From Nitrospira sp. CR1.2 (GTDB taxonomy: Bacteria > Nitrospirota > Nitrospiria > Nitrospirales > Nitrospiraceae), in NCBI GenBank assembly GCA_014055495.1, contig WIAG01000013.1:1-64000 (forward strand): a stretch of 64,000 nucleotides of DNA, in the 5' to 3' direction. The translations under genes and the position numbers were made by a program. Below the pieces are notes generated by a model, which was not told the origin of the DNA, searched no databases, and saw nothing but the letters and a program-made list of their open reading frames with translations. Positions 25,575 to 34,163 of this stretch are shown here, piece by piece; position 1 is the first letter of the stretch, and each line of letters starts with the position of its first letter.

Positions 25575-26446
25575 GTGCGAACCCCCTGCCTGCGAAGGAG
25601 CAGATCCTCGACGGCCGCCCGCATCTCCTGTTGCGGCAAGTTGACCCGCCCCCCATGGCCGGCCAGGACCCATTCGAACGGATGTCGGGAGAGCCGCTCG
25701 CAGGACCGAAGGAGTGCATCGGCATTCCATACCAACTGCCTGGGTGTTTCCAGCCGCCTTGTCTCCGGCTCCCACCACAGATGATCCCCCGTGAACAAAA
25801 ACCGGTCGCGATACAAGAGGCAGAGGCTCCCTTCGGTGTGCCCGGGCACCGGAATGATGCGAAACTCCGGCCGATATACAATCTCGTCCACGCCTTCAAT
25901 GATGTCCTCCGCTTCGGACATGGCATGGGCATCAGCCCGGTGAATGATGCGAGTCGCGCCGAAGCGGCGCGCATACCGTGCGGCATCGGCCACATCATCC
26001 TCGTGCGTCAAAAAAATGTACGATAGGCCGCCCAGGCGCTCGAAAGCATCCACCAGGTGCTTCAGATACCGCGGCGAATCGATCAACCAGTTCCCATCCG
26101 GATGCCGTATGAAAAAGCTGTTGGCCCCGAACGACTGTTCCGAATTGAATCCGCAGTAGTACACCGGTTCCTCAATGGGGAGGGGAAAGTCGGTCCGAGC
26201 GCGATCCAGCGCTTCCTTGTCTCCCTGGGCGACGCCGATCGCCCCGGTCGGGCAGGCGAGGAGGGCATGGTAAGCCGCCCGAATCTCGCAGGTCGTGACG
26301 GGCTGACGGGTCACGACCGAATAGTCTCCGACCTCCGCGAAACTGGCCGGAGCGAGTTGGCGGCAGGCATCGCAGTTGATGCACCGGACATCAACATAGA
26401 AGTTGCCATCGACATTGCCGATCAATCGTTGTGCGGGATGTGCCAT
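25571..26446 (-). CDS. Ferredoxin - metallo-beta-lactamase fold fusion hydrolase
   Basis: 291 residues. Residues ~15-70 are a ferredoxin-like domain: VRCINCDACRQLAP and a later Cys in HALLACPTGAIG give a four-Cys set consistent with one 4Fe-4S cluster. The rest is a metallo-beta-lactamase fold: FLTHEDDVADAARYA replaces the usual H-x-H-x-D-H, followed by PVPGHTEGS, FTGDHLWW and AGHGGRVN. The changed first metal motif suggests one metal or altered chemistry. Such fusions occur in plants and cyanobacteria. Co-oriented with the glycosylase upstream and translationally coupled to the ankyrin gene downstream. Substrate unknown. Confidence 0.85.
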   Translation of the reverse strand: MAHPAQRLIGNVDGNFYVDVRCINCDACRQLAPASFAEVGDYSVVTRQPVTTCEIRAAYHALLACPTGAIGVAQGDKEALDRARTDFPLPIEEPVYYCGFNSEQSFGANSFFIRHPDGNWLIDSPRYLKHLVDAFERLGGLSYIFLTHEDDVADAARYARRFGATRIIHRADAHAMSEAEDIIEGVDEIVYRPEFRIIPVPGHTEGSLCLLYRDRFLFTGDHLWWEPETRRLETPRQLVWNADALLRSCERLSRHPFEWVLAGHGGRVNLPQQEMRAAVEDLLLRRQGVRT

Positions 26447-26522
26447 ACCCTGGTTCGCGTCTCCTTACTGAGTGTACCGAGGAACAGATTCACGTGGCGA
26501 TCATCCTACTCCAGCTACATTT

Positions 26523-27164
26523 TCACAGAGCCGGAGGGACCCGTCGCTTCGCCACATCCACCGCACGCCAGAGATACCAGGCGGCGGCGGTCCTGTAGGG
26601 TCGCCACCGTTCTCCGTATTGCCTCACGTCTTTCGGCGTCGGCATGCTCGATAGTCCGTAGGCAAGTCGAAATCCGTTGCGCACCCCGAAGTCGTCCACA
26701 GGCAGGACGTCAGGCCGCCCGAGCTGGAAGATGAGTAACATTTCGACGGTCCACCGTCCGACGCCACGCACGGCGATCAGCCGCTCGATAATCGCCTCGT
26801 CATCCAGCCGTTGGATCGCGGCGGCAGTCGGCACAGTCCCATCAAGCGCCTTGGCCGCCAGATCCTGTAGCGCAGCAATCTTGGCGCGGGAAAACCCCGC
26901 CTCTCGAATCGCCTTGGCCGAAACTGCCAGCACATCGGCCGGCCACGGAAACCTGCGACCCGGAAACAAGGCCATGAACCGCTTGAGAATACTCTCCGCC
27001 GCCTTCTCATGCAGTTGCTGATAGGCGATGGCGCGAACCAACGACTCAAAGGGCGAACGCCTGGCCCGGGTCAGAATCGCATAGGGCCCGACCTCCCCGA
27101 TGACACGCTTCATCACCGGATCGATCCTGCACAGGTGGGCGACCGCTGGTGACTGCCTGCCCAT
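26523..27164 (-). CDS. DNA-3-methyladenine glycosylase II-like HhH-GPD protein
   Basis: 213 residues. The helix-hairpin-helix is LIAVRGVGRWTVEMLLIFQL and the catalytic Asp region is DVLPVDDFGVRNGFRLAYGL, as in AlkA-type glycosylases. PFESLVRAIAYQQLHEKAAE is the conserved N-terminal helix. It lacks the N-terminal TATA-like domain of E. coli AlkA, as is usual for compact members. It removes alkylated bases from DNA. Its ATG lies 8 bp after the RidA stop, so it is probably in the SDR-RidA transcript. Confidence 0.92.
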   Translation of the reverse strand: MGRQSPAVAHLCRIDPVMKRVIGEVGPYAILTRARRSPFESLVRAIAYQQLHEKAAESILKRFMALFPGRRFPWPADVLAVSAKAIREAGFSRAKIAALQDLAAKALDGTVPTAAAIQRLDDEAIIERLIAVRGVGRWTVEMLLIFQLGRPDVLPVDDFGVRNGFRLAYGLSSMPTPKDVRQYGERWRPYRTAAAWYLWRAVDVAKRRVPPAL

Positions 27165-27172
27165 CCGGCCGA

Positions 27173-27556
27173 TCAGGACACGATCGCGTCGGCTTCGATT
27201 TCAATGAGCATATCCGGATCGATCAACCGCTTCACTTCCACCATCGTGGTCGCCGGCCTGACCGAGCCAAAAACTTCCCCGTGCGCCCGGCCGACTTCCT
27301 GCCACTGATCGATATTGGCCATATAGATTCGCGTCCGGACCACATCGGCGATCGACGCACCGGCCTCCATGAGCGCCGCCTCGATCGTCTTCAGCGCCTG
27401 AATCGTCTGTGCATAGGGATCGCCCTTGCCGACCAGCCCGGTCGACGTCATCGCGGTCGTACCGGAGACCTGCACCGATTGGCCGACGCGCACCGCGCGC
27501 GAATAACCGATTTTTGCTTCCCACGGGCCCCCTGTCGACACATTGCGTCTGCTCAT
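27173..27556 (-). CDS. RidA/YjgF-family protein
   Basis: 127 residues. Family features are VSGTTAMTSTGLVGKGDPYA, then QTIQALKTIEAALMEAGASI, and RPATTMVEVKRLIDPDMLIE with the conserved Arg that contacts the imine substrate carboxylate. RidA enzymes hydrolyse reactive enamine/imine intermediates; several related subfamilies differ in substrate. AGGAGG-type sequence precedes the ATG. It lies 18 bp after the SDR stop and before the glycosylase, in one transcription unit. Cytoplasmic trimer by family knowledge. Confidence 0.92.
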   Translation of the reverse strand: MSRRNVSTGGPWEAKIGYSRAVRVGQSVQVSGTTAMTSTGLVGKGDPYAQTIQALKTIEAALMEAGASIADVVRTRIYMANIDQWQEVGRAHGEVFGSVRPATTMVEVKRLIDPDMLIEIEADAIVS

Positions 27557-27574
27557 GATTCCTCCTGAATGGCC

Positions 27575-28306
27575 TCACATCACAATGCCGCCGCCGGCCT
27601 GAATCGTTTGTCCCGTCAGCCACCGCGCATCTTCACTCACCAGAAACGCCACCACATCGGCGATATCCGAGGGCAACCCAAGGCGCCGGATCGGCGAGCC
27701 CTGGAGCCCGATCTGCCGGTACTGGTCGGTCAGGACTCCGGTATCGGTAATGCCCGGCGAGACGGCGTTGACGGTAATCCCTCGCGGGGCCAGCTCCTGG
27801 GCGATGCCCTTGGTCAATTGCTCCAACGCCCGCTTACTGCCCAGATACGCACTGGCCCCTTGAAAATGCAACTCCGTGCCCGCGGTGGTGATGTTCACGA
27901 TGCGCCCATATTCCGGGAGTACCTTGGCGGCTTCCTGCATCGCAAAGTAGGGCCCCTTGGCATGCAGACCGATCAGCGCGTCGAACTCCGCTTCGGTCGT
28001 CTCCAGGAAGGATTTCGGGGAGAACTTCCCGGCATTGTTCACCAGAATATCCAGCCGGCCGAATCGCGCGACGGTGTCCGTAATGACCCGTCGTGCCTCA
28101 TCCGCGCGGCTCATGTCGGCTTGGATCATCCACGCCGTGCCGCCTTGCTCCTGGATCCCAGCGACCACTGCACCAGCCTGTTGGGCGCGAGTCCGGTAAT
28201 GGACCACGACGGCAGCTCCGTCCTTGGCCAGCCTCAGGGCAATGGCTTTCCCAATACCGCTGGAAGACCCGGTGACGATCGCGACCTTGCCGTTCAGCGA
28301 ACCCAT
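27575..28306 (-). CDS. Short-chain dehydrogenase/reductase
   Basis: 243 residues from the ATG at 28306. The nucleotide-binding motif is VAIVTGSSSGIGKAIALRLA and the NNAG motif is ILVNNAGKFSPKSFLE. The catalytic Tyr and Lys are in GASAYLGSKRALEQL, with the Ser replaced by a Thr-rich strand (VNITTAGTEL). C-terminal GLPSDIADVVAFLVSEDARW and GGGIVM are typical of FabG-like members. VHYRTR after strand 2 suggests NADP(H). Substrate unknown. First gene of a run with RidA and glycosylase; divergent from a methyltransferase. Confidence 0.92.
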   Translation of the reverse strand: MGSLNGKVAIVTGSSSGIGKAIALRLAKDGAAVVVHYRTRAQQAGAVVAGIQEQGGTAWMIQADMSRADEARRVITDTVARFGRLDILVNNAGKFSPKSFLETTEAEFDALIGLHAKGPYFAMQEAAKVLPEYGRIVNITTAGTELHFQGASAYLGSKRALEQLTKGIAQELAPRGITVNAVSPGITDTGVLTDQYRQIGLQGSPIRRLGLPSDIADVVAFLVSEDARWLTGQTIQAGGGIVM

Positions 28307-28410
28307 CCTCGACACCTCTGTTCCCGTCGCACCCTCAGCACACCGTGCCGGAAGCGATGCACCGTTGGCCGGCACTCGCCTCCGTCCAATCGATCTGCTA
28401 CTGTCCACCC

Positions 28411-29094
28411 ATGAGTATTCGCTTGGATCAGACCGTGCCGTTCGGCCGCTCGCTTGGCGAATACGAGCTGATGTTTTGGTTGAGCGCGACCGACCGTCAG
28501 CGCCGGATTCTGGACTGCGCCGCCGGGCCCGCCAGTTTCAATGCGGAGCTCACCGCAGCCGGCGGCACGGCGTGCTCGTTCGACCCACTGTATCAATTCA
28601 CCGGAGCCGAGATCCAACGGCAATTCTTTTCTACCCTGGATCACGTCATTGCGCAGGTGCGGGCGACTCCCGAGAATTGGGTATGGCGCTCCCATCGCAA
28701 CCCCGACAAACTCCGGCGACACCGGATCGGTGTCATGGAGCGATTTCTCGTGGATTACCGGACAGGGCAGGGCGCAGGCCGGTATGTCTGTGGCGCGTTG
28801 CCGACCTTGCCCTTCGAGCCCGATCAGTTCGACCTCGCACTCTCGTCCCACTTTCTGTTTTTGTACTCGGACCACTTCTCCCAGGCGTTCCACCTGCAGT
28901 CGATTCGCGCACTGGCCCGGGTGGCTCACGAGGTGCGGATCTTCCCATTGATCGCGCTGCGGGCCGAGCGGTCGCAACACCTTGACCCGGTCCATGACCA
29001 GCTGCAACGAGATGGGTACCGCGTCTCGATTGAACCGGTGGAGTACGAGCTACAACGCGGGGGCCATGATATGCTGCGCGTCTGTCGACCGTAA
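28411..29094 (+). CDS. SAM-dependent methyltransferase-like protein
   Basis: 227 residues from ATG 28411 (MSIRLDQTVPFGRSLGEYEL). The AdoMet-binding region is ILDCAAGPASFNAELTAAGG, then a D-P block (SFDPLYQFTG) as motif II and PFEPDQFDLALSSHFLFLYS as motif IV. HEVRIFPLIALR and the final strands complete a class I Rossmann fold. Target not predicted. The gene is divergent from the SDR gene; the 104 bp between would hold both promoters. Similar proteins are annotated only as methyltransferases. Confidence 0.75.
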   Translation: MSIRLDQTVPFGRSLGEYELMFWLSATDRQRRILDCAAGPASFNAELTAAGGTACSFDPLYQFTGAEIQRQFFSTLDHVIAQVRATPENWVWRSHRNPDKLRRHRIGVMERFLVDYRTGQGAGRYVCGALPTLPFEPDQFDLALSSHFLFLYSDHFSQAFHLQSIRALARVAHEVRIFPLIALRAERSQHLDPVHDQLQRDGYRVSIEPVEYELQRGGHDMLRVCRP

Positions 29095-29109
29095 CCCGAC
29101 TGAATCGCC

Positions 29110-29715
29110 TCAGTCGCCTTGCCAATCCGGGGGCACGTTCCAGCGCCCGACCGCAACGATCTCCTTCGCGGACTTCCGCTCCCGCGGCGCCAGTTCTCGT
29201 TGACGGAGCCGCTCATCCAATATCGCCGGATCAGCGGGATATCCGACTGCTATCATGGCCACCGGTTCGAACCCCGCGGGAATCCCAAGCTCAGCGCGCG
29301 CCTTGTCCACATCAAACCCCGCCATCTGATGGGCAATCAAACCAAGCGCCGTCGCCTGCAGTGAGAGACTGAGGGCGGCCATACCGGTGTCGTGCCAGGC
29401 ATGCCGGTTGGGTGTGCCCTCGTCCTCAAAATTCAGTCGTGCGACCGAGAGCATCAGAACCGGGGCGCGAAACGCCCACTTTTTGTTGCCTTCCTTGAGA
29501 CAGGCAAAGAGTCGGTCGTACGCTGACGGATCCGCCTTCGTTCCGAGGATGAAATGCCAGGGCTGTTCGTTATTCGACGACGGAGCCCAACGCGCCGCCT
29601 CGAATAGGCTCCGCAACGTGTCCGCTTCCACCATGTGCTCAGAAAAGGCTCGCGGGCTCCATCGGCGCCGGAGCAATTCGTGAATGGGGAATTGTGTTTC
29701 GGCCGGCTTTTCCAT
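29110..29715 (-). CDS. Nitroreductase family FMN oxidoreductase
   Basis: 201 residues. The N-terminal R-R-W-S-P-R-A-F block binds FMN phosphate, followed by LFEAARWAPSSNNEQPWHFI, a hallmark of the family; AWHDTGMAALSLSLQATALG and the C-terminal GYPADPAILDERLRQRE also fit. It would reduce nitro compounds, quinones or similar with NAD(P)H as a homodimer. AAGGAG precedes the ATG. It lies between the methyltransferase end (convergent) and the OsmC gene, separated from the latter by an inverted-repeat element. Confidence 0.92.
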   Translation of the reverse strand: MEKPAETQFPIHELLRRRWSPRAFSEHMVEADTLRSLFEAARWAPSSNNEQPWHFILGTKADPSAYDRLFACLKEGNKKWAFRAPVLMLSVARLNFEDEGTPNRHAWHDTGMAALSLSLQATALGLIAHQMAGFDVDKARAELGIPAGFEPVAMIAVGYPADPAILDERLRQRELAPRERKSAKEIVAVGRWNVPPDWQGD

Positions 29716-29763
29716 TGGTGTCTCCTTACTGCGCAGACCGCGTGCGGCTCGACTCGGGAGCGA

Positions 29764-29892
29764 TTAGCCCGCATTATTCATGACGCTTCGTCGCGAAACC
29801 ACCACGTCACGTGGGGAGCCCGCCGGCCGAAGGCCTGTCGTAACAGTGAATCGGCGATTGCAGCAGCAGTGCTCATGAATCATGTGGGCTAG
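29764..29892. mobile_element. Short CTAG-flanked inverted-repeat element, 121-bp deleted copy
   Basis: Core 29768-29888 with terminal repeats CCCGCATTATTCATGA at one end and CCCACATGATTCATGA at the other, flanked by TTAG and CTAG. Read on the minus strand its interior (CTGCTGCAATCGCCGAT, GTTTCGCGACGAAGCG) matches both ends of the 188-bp copy at 44883, so this copy lacks about 67 bp of the centre. No coding capacity. Its right flank CTAG supplies the TAG stop of the OsmC gene. Confidence 0.8.
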
Positions 29893-30314
29893 GCCTCCAG
29901 CTCGGCCTCCATCGTCATCGCGGTATTGAGCAAGCGGGAAATCGGGCATCCGGTCTTGGCAGCCATGGTGGCTTTTTCCCACGCAGCGGCATCTGCCTTG
30001 GGCACGTGGCCCTTCACCTCTAAATGAATGCCGGTGACCGTCCAGCCCGCGTCCAGTTTTTCCATCGTGACCGTCGCAGTCGTGGCGAGCCGGTCGGCGA
30101 CCAGATTCGCTGCGCCCAATTGCGCGGAGAGCGCCATCGTGAAGCAGCCGGCATGAGCCGCCGCGATCAGTTCTTCAGGATTGGTTCCGTTGCCGTTCTC
30201 AAAGCGCGTCGAAAAAGAATAGGGGGTCTGAGACAGGACCCCACTTTGTGTGGAGACCGTCCCCTTGCCGGTTTTCAGATCGCCGTTCCATTGTGCCGAA
30301 GCGTGACGTTTCAT
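29889..30314 (-). CDS. OsmC-family peroxiredoxin
   Basis: 141 residues from the ATG at 30314, which follows AGGAGG. MKRHASAQWNGDLKTGKGTV is the OsmC N-terminus. The two redox cysteines are in AHAGCFTMALSAQLG and KTGCPISRLL, with the expected HAGC motif. OsmC proteins reduce organic hydroperoxides. The stop codon TAG belongs to the CTAG flank of the inverted-repeat element. The protein length is about that of the family, so the insertion did little damage, perhaps trimming a few residues. Cytoplasmic dimer by family knowledge. Confidence 0.93.
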   Translation of the reverse strand: MKRHASAQWNGDLKTGKGTVSTQSGVLSQTPYSFSTRFENGNGTNPEELIAAAHAGCFTMALSAQLGAANLVADRLATTATVTMEKLDAGWTVTGIHLEVKGHVPKADAAAWEKATMAAKTGCPISRLLNTAMTMEAELEA

Positions 30315-30363
30315 GTGATCCTCCTGTTGCGCATCGTTGATGACACTGGCCTGGTCGATCCAG

Positions 30364-32751
30364 CTACCGCTTCGATTCCTGCCACCCGCCCCAGCCGGGT
30401 CCGACCCAATGGGCGACATAACGATGGTTGGACGTGATCCTGTGCACGAACCCCTGACTCAACTCAATGGTCATTGGCTCACCGCTGCGGAAATCGATGG
30501 TCACCTGTCCCGGCATGCGCTCGATCGTCACCAAAATGCGCCGACCTCTCCATTGCAGGGGGAACGACAACCGATCCCAGGTCGATGGAAGGTGCGGGTC
30601 GACGACAAGCCCATCCTCGCGAAGCCTGATGCCCCCCATCCCAAATACGGCGGCCTGCCAGAGCCCCCCGAGGGTGGCGATATGAACGCCCCCGGCCGAC
30701 TTGCCCCCGTGAGGCGCAAGGTCGATCGCCGCGGCGTCGTGAAAGTACCGTGCGGCCAGATCGGCCTCGCCGAGCCGCGCGCTCACCAAGGCATGGAGGG
30801 CGGGACTTAAGGAACTGCCATGTGCGGTACGCGGCTCATAATAACGAACGTTCGCCTCATGGACGGCAACGGGGAACCGTTCCCAAAAGAGGGCGCTCAG
30901 CGCGACCACGTCCGCCTGTTTGACGACTTGAGCGCGCTGCGTCCTCTCGCGTCCGATCGTCACGTCGATGGGAACCGACATTGGGCGGTATGCCTGGAGG
31001 TCGAGTTCCTCCAGATCAAAAAAGCCGGCAAATTGCTCGAACAGATTGGTCTCACGATCGAACCCCGTGACCATGAGCGCCGCGGTTCGACGCCAGGAAT
31101 CCGGTTCATCGGGCGCGAGGCGCAGGCGCTCCCTGATCACAGGCCAGACATGCGGATGGAGAGAGCGAAGCCAGTCCACCGTGTCCGCAGCCCGCTCAAG
31201 GTTCCATTGCGCCATGACATTGGTGTAGGCATTGTCGTCCACGGACTCATGGTATTCATCCGGGCCGATGACCATTCGAATGTGGTACCGCCCGTCTGGT
31301 TCCACCCGCCCACGAGTGGCCCAGAATCGCGCGGTTTCGATGAGGATGTCTGCGCCGGCCTCAAGAAAAAACTTCTCATCTGCCGTGGCCTGCCAATATT
31401 GCCAGACCGCATAGGCGATATCCGCGCTGATATGGTGCTCCTGGATCCCCGTGAGCACCTGAACCATCCGGCCGTCCGGGGTGCGGACCGTCTCCGGCGT
31501 GACATCCACTCCCGTATCGGCAGACTCCCATGCGTACAGAGCTCCCTCATACCCCCATCGCCGCGCCCGGTCGCAGGCAGCCGGAAGCGTATGGAAACGA
31601 TACGACAACAGGGCCCCCGCCGCCTGAGGATCGGTGAAGGTATAAAAGGGCAACAGATAGATTTCCGTGTCCCAGAAGACGTGCCCCTTGTAGGTAGGGC
31701 CCGTGAGCGCCCTGGCTCCGATCGACACGTGCTCATCCTGTGGATTCACGGCACTCTGAAGATGGTAGGCGGCGAAGCGGAGCGCGCGCTGTGCCGTCTC
31801 ATCGCCGACCACCTCGACTTCGCTCGCGCGCCACCGGTCCTCCCACGCCTGGGCGTGTCGAAGCAGGTTCGCGCCCAACCCCGTCTCGACGGCGCGGCGA
31901 CCATGGTCGGTGGCTGCAGAGACCGGATCCCGGACCTCTCGAGACGAATAGACAACGACCGAGCGATCGAACCGAGCTGCCGTGCCCCGTTTGGCCCGCC
32001 ATACCCACTGCTCGGCGCACGCTTCGCCCGAGCCGTTCCACGCACTCTCCAGCCCCTTCTCATGCTGCAGCCGGCTGTGAGAGGCCATGGCGATCGTCGT
32101 TCCTCTGTCCGTCTTCCCTTGGAAGAAGGCTGCATCGCCCTTCAGCTCGGAAGACCAGTGGATCGCCGACTGAGGATTGCTCGGCTCGGATTCGATCGTG
32201 ATATCTCCTTCATAGTTTTCCGGCGTGATCGTGACGGACTGGAGCAGGAGGTGTCGATCGTGAAGACACACGGCGCGCGCATAGGTGAGTGTCGTGACTC
32301 GGCCCCGGTCATCCTGGTGTCGCCAGTATCGAAACAGCACCCCGTGCTGCAGGTCGAGGATGCGTCGGTGATCCAGCGTGGTTCCGGTATCCAGCGACAG
32401 TGGAACCCCTTCTACCTGTATGCGAAGATGCGTCCATTCGGGAAGCTCTGCGAGTTGTAGGGTGCCGCCAGTCCCCTCGGTTCCCGCAAACACCCCGGCC
32501 AGATACGTCACCGGAGAGGACGCGCTCGCACGTTCGGCGAGCGAACCCCGCGTTCCCACATACCCATTGGCCAGGGTGAAGATGGACTCGATCCCGGATT
32601 CGCGTCCAGGGTCGAATCCTGCTTCGACCAGGGTCCAGTTTGGATCACTGGCGAACGGTGGGCTGGCCGACAAGAACGGCGCTGCCGTTTTGGCCCCTTC
32701 TTCGCCCTGATCCGGGACGGACGAGATCCCTTTGTCGTGAGGTTTCCACAT
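30364..32751 (-). CDS. GH65 family disaccharide phosphorylase or hydrolase
   Basis: 795 residues. Family blocks: WTLVEAGFDPGRESGIESIF with YVGTRGSLAE at the N-terminus, KGHVFWDTEIYLLPFYTFTD in the barrel, IGPDEYHESVDDNAYTNVMA holding the general acid Glu, and RTAHGSSLSPALHALVSARL for the phosphate site. The intact H-G-S-S favours phosphorolysis (trehalose, maltose or kojibiose) and not hydrolysis. The product, beta-glucose 1-phosphate, would suit the divergent beta-phosphoglucomutase-like gene at 32854. About 30 kb away are OtsA and GH15, so trehalose is a reasonable but unproved substrate. Cytoplasmic. Confidence 0.9.
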   Translation of the reverse strand: MWKPHDKGISSVPDQGEEGAKTAAPFLSASPPFASDPNWTLVEAGFDPGRESGIESIFTLANGYVGTRGSLAERASASSPVTYLAGVFAGTEGTGGTLQLAELPEWTHLRIQVEGVPLSLDTGTTLDHRRILDLQHGVLFRYWRHQDDRGRVTTLTYARAVCLHDRHLLLQSVTITPENYEGDITIESEPSNPQSAIHWSSELKGDAAFFQGKTDRGTTIAMASHSRLQHEKGLESAWNGSGEACAEQWVWRAKRGTAARFDRSVVVYSSREVRDPVSAATDHGRRAVETGLGANLLRHAQAWEDRWRASEVEVVGDETAQRALRFAAYHLQSAVNPQDEHVSIGARALTGPTYKGHVFWDTEIYLLPFYTFTDPQAAGALLSYRFHTLPAACDRARRWGYEGALYAWESADTGVDVTPETVRTPDGRMVQVLTGIQEHHISADIAYAVWQYWQATADEKFFLEAGADILIETARFWATRGRVEPDGRYHIRMVIGPDEYHESVDDNAYTNVMAQWNLERAADTVDWLRSLHPHVWPVIRERLRLAPDEPDSWRRTAALMVTGFDRETNLFEQFAGFFDLEELDLQAYRPMSVPIDVTIGRERTQRAQVVKQADVVALSALFWERFPVAVHEANVRYYEPRTAHGSSLSPALHALVSARLGEADLAARYFHDAAAIDLAPHGGKSAGGVHIATLGGLWQAAVFGMGGIRLREDGLVVDPHLPSTWDRLSFPLQWRGRRILVTIERMPGQVTIDFRSGEPMTIELSQGFVHRITSNHRYVAHWVGPGWGGWQESKR

Positions 32752-32853
32752 CGTGATGTTCCTTCACATCTTCGAAGGGCGGAATGGTAGCATGCAGACA
32801 CGACCAGGTATTCCGCATGCCCACCCACAGACCGATACGCAGGGAGTTTGAGG

Positions 32854-33630
32854 ATGACACAAGGCGCAATCGGAGGACAACCTTTCACTCCGCCGTCCAT
32901 CGATCCGACCAGGTTCGAAGCGGTGCTCTTCGATCTCGACGGAGTCCTCACCAAAACCGCCGTCGTGCATGCCACCGCCTGGAAACGATTGTTCGACGAA
33001 TACCTGCAAGCGAGAGCCCTGCGCGATCACGCACCTTTTCAGCCCTTCGATATCCTGCTCGACTATCAACGATACGTCGACGGCAAACTTCGGTACGACG
33101 GGGTGCGGGCCTTCCTCGAATCTCGCCGCATCGTCCTGCCCAATGGCACGGCGCACGACGGCCCTGAACAGGAAACCGTCCAGGGGCTCGGGAACAAGAA
33201 GGACGGATACTTCCAAGCGCATCTCGCACAACATGGCATCGAGCTCTACAACGACGCAGTGCGATTTCTCCGGAACATACGCGCACAGGGCATACGAACC
33301 GCGGTCGTCTCAGCCAGCAAGCACACGGCGGCCGTGCTGCGAAAGACCGGCCTCGCGGATTCCTTTGAAACTCGGGTGGACGGCATCGAAAGCGAACGGC
33401 TCCACCTTGCAGGCAAGCCGGCCCCGGATGGTTTTCTCGAAGCGGCCCGGCGACTGCACGTCGAGCCACTGCGAGCTATCGTCGTCGAAGACGCCGTCGC
33501 GGGCGTGCAGGCGGGACGGAACGGTGGATTCGGACTGGTCATCGGCGTCGATCGGACCGGCCATGCGGAGGACCTCATCCGGAACGGAGCGCATCTCGTG
33601 ACGGCGGACCTGACGGAACTCTGTAGATAA
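32854..33630 (+). CDS. Beta-phosphoglucomutase-like HAD hydrolase
   Basis: 258 residues. HAD motif I is AVLFDLDGVLTKTAVVHATA (nucleophile Asp plus the second Asp), motif II falls in AVVSASKHTAAVL, and motif IV is IVVEDAVAGVQAGRNGGFGL. The cap domain is of the type that follows D-G-V-L-T, and the NKKDGYFQAH region resembles the beta-PGM cap. Together with the divergent GH65 gene it would turn beta-glucose 1-phosphate into glucose 6-phosphate. An upstream TTG start two codons earlier is possible. Function by context; a general phosphatase cannot be excluded. Confidence 0.87.
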   Translation: MTQGAIGGQPFTPPSIDPTRFEAVLFDLDGVLTKTAVVHATAWKRLFDEYLQARALRDHAPFQPFDILLDYQRYVDGKLRYDGVRAFLESRRIVLPNGTAHDGPEQETVQGLGNKKDGYFQAHLAQHGIELYNDAVRFLRNIRAQGIRTAVVSASKHTAAVLRKTGLADSFETRVDGIESERLHLAGKPAPDGFLEAARRLHVEPLRAIVVEDAVAGVQAGRNGGFGLVIGVDRTGHAEDLIRNGAHLVTADLTELCR

Positions 33631-33738
33631 CGTGTTCCAGACGCCTCATCCCACCACATCGCTGGTTCCGGCGCAGCCTCCCGCAAGGGGCGTGGAGGCC
33701 GAAACCTCCCCGCTCAGCTTACTACGCTACCTGTTCCC

Positions 33739-34035
33739 TCAGTACTCGAAGGCGACGCGGTAGAGCGCGGGAATCATTTCAACCCCCAGCTGCCCGAGCT
33801 TGGCCTTCATCGGCGTGACGCTCTGCTCGTACGCTTTCCAGTACAGGTCTTCGTTCTCCCAGATGGCAACGTTGATATAGTTAAACCGGCTCTCCGGCTT
33901 GAGGCTCTTATGGAATTTGCCGCTGAGAAATCCTTCTTGCTTCGTGATGTGCTCTTTGACGTCCTGCCACCATCGCACGAATTCCGCTTCTTTGGCGGCG
34001 GGGACGGAAAACACGTTGATCAATGTCATCAGCAT
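33739..34035 (-). CDS. Antibiotic biosynthesis monooxygenase (ABM)-domain protein
   Basis: 98 residues from the ATG at 34035, preceded by GGAGG. MLMTLINVFSVPAAKEAEFV and FVRWWQDVKEHITKQEGFLS match small dimeric alpha-beta barrel ABM-like proteins, as do SRFNYINVAIWENEDLYWKA and the terminal V-E-M-I-P-A-L-Y strand. Such proteins range from quinol monooxygenases to haem-degrading enzymes and often have no known activity. Not coupled to a neighbour; 128 bp separate it from the next gene downstream on the same strand. Confidence 0.82.
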   Translation of the reverse strand: MLMTLINVFSVPAAKEAEFVRWWQDVKEHITKQEGFLSGKFHKSLKPESRFNYINVAIWENEDLYWKAYEQSVTPMKAKLGQLGVEMIPALYRVAFEY

Positions 34036-34163
34036 GGTGCACCTCCGCGAGTATGTGCGCTTGACCAATTTCAGGGACATGCCTGACACTGGTTGAGACG
34101 CGGGGGATGATCGCAACCCACCTGGGGTCTGGCGGGAGCAGCCACCCGCCAGGCCCATTCAGG

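Noticed and set aside
30820-32460. 546-codon plus-strand open frame antisense to the GH65 gene
   Set aside because: Length comes from GC-rich codon use on the other strand. The GH65 reading has all family motifs; the antisense product is Arg/Asp-rich without recognisable domains.
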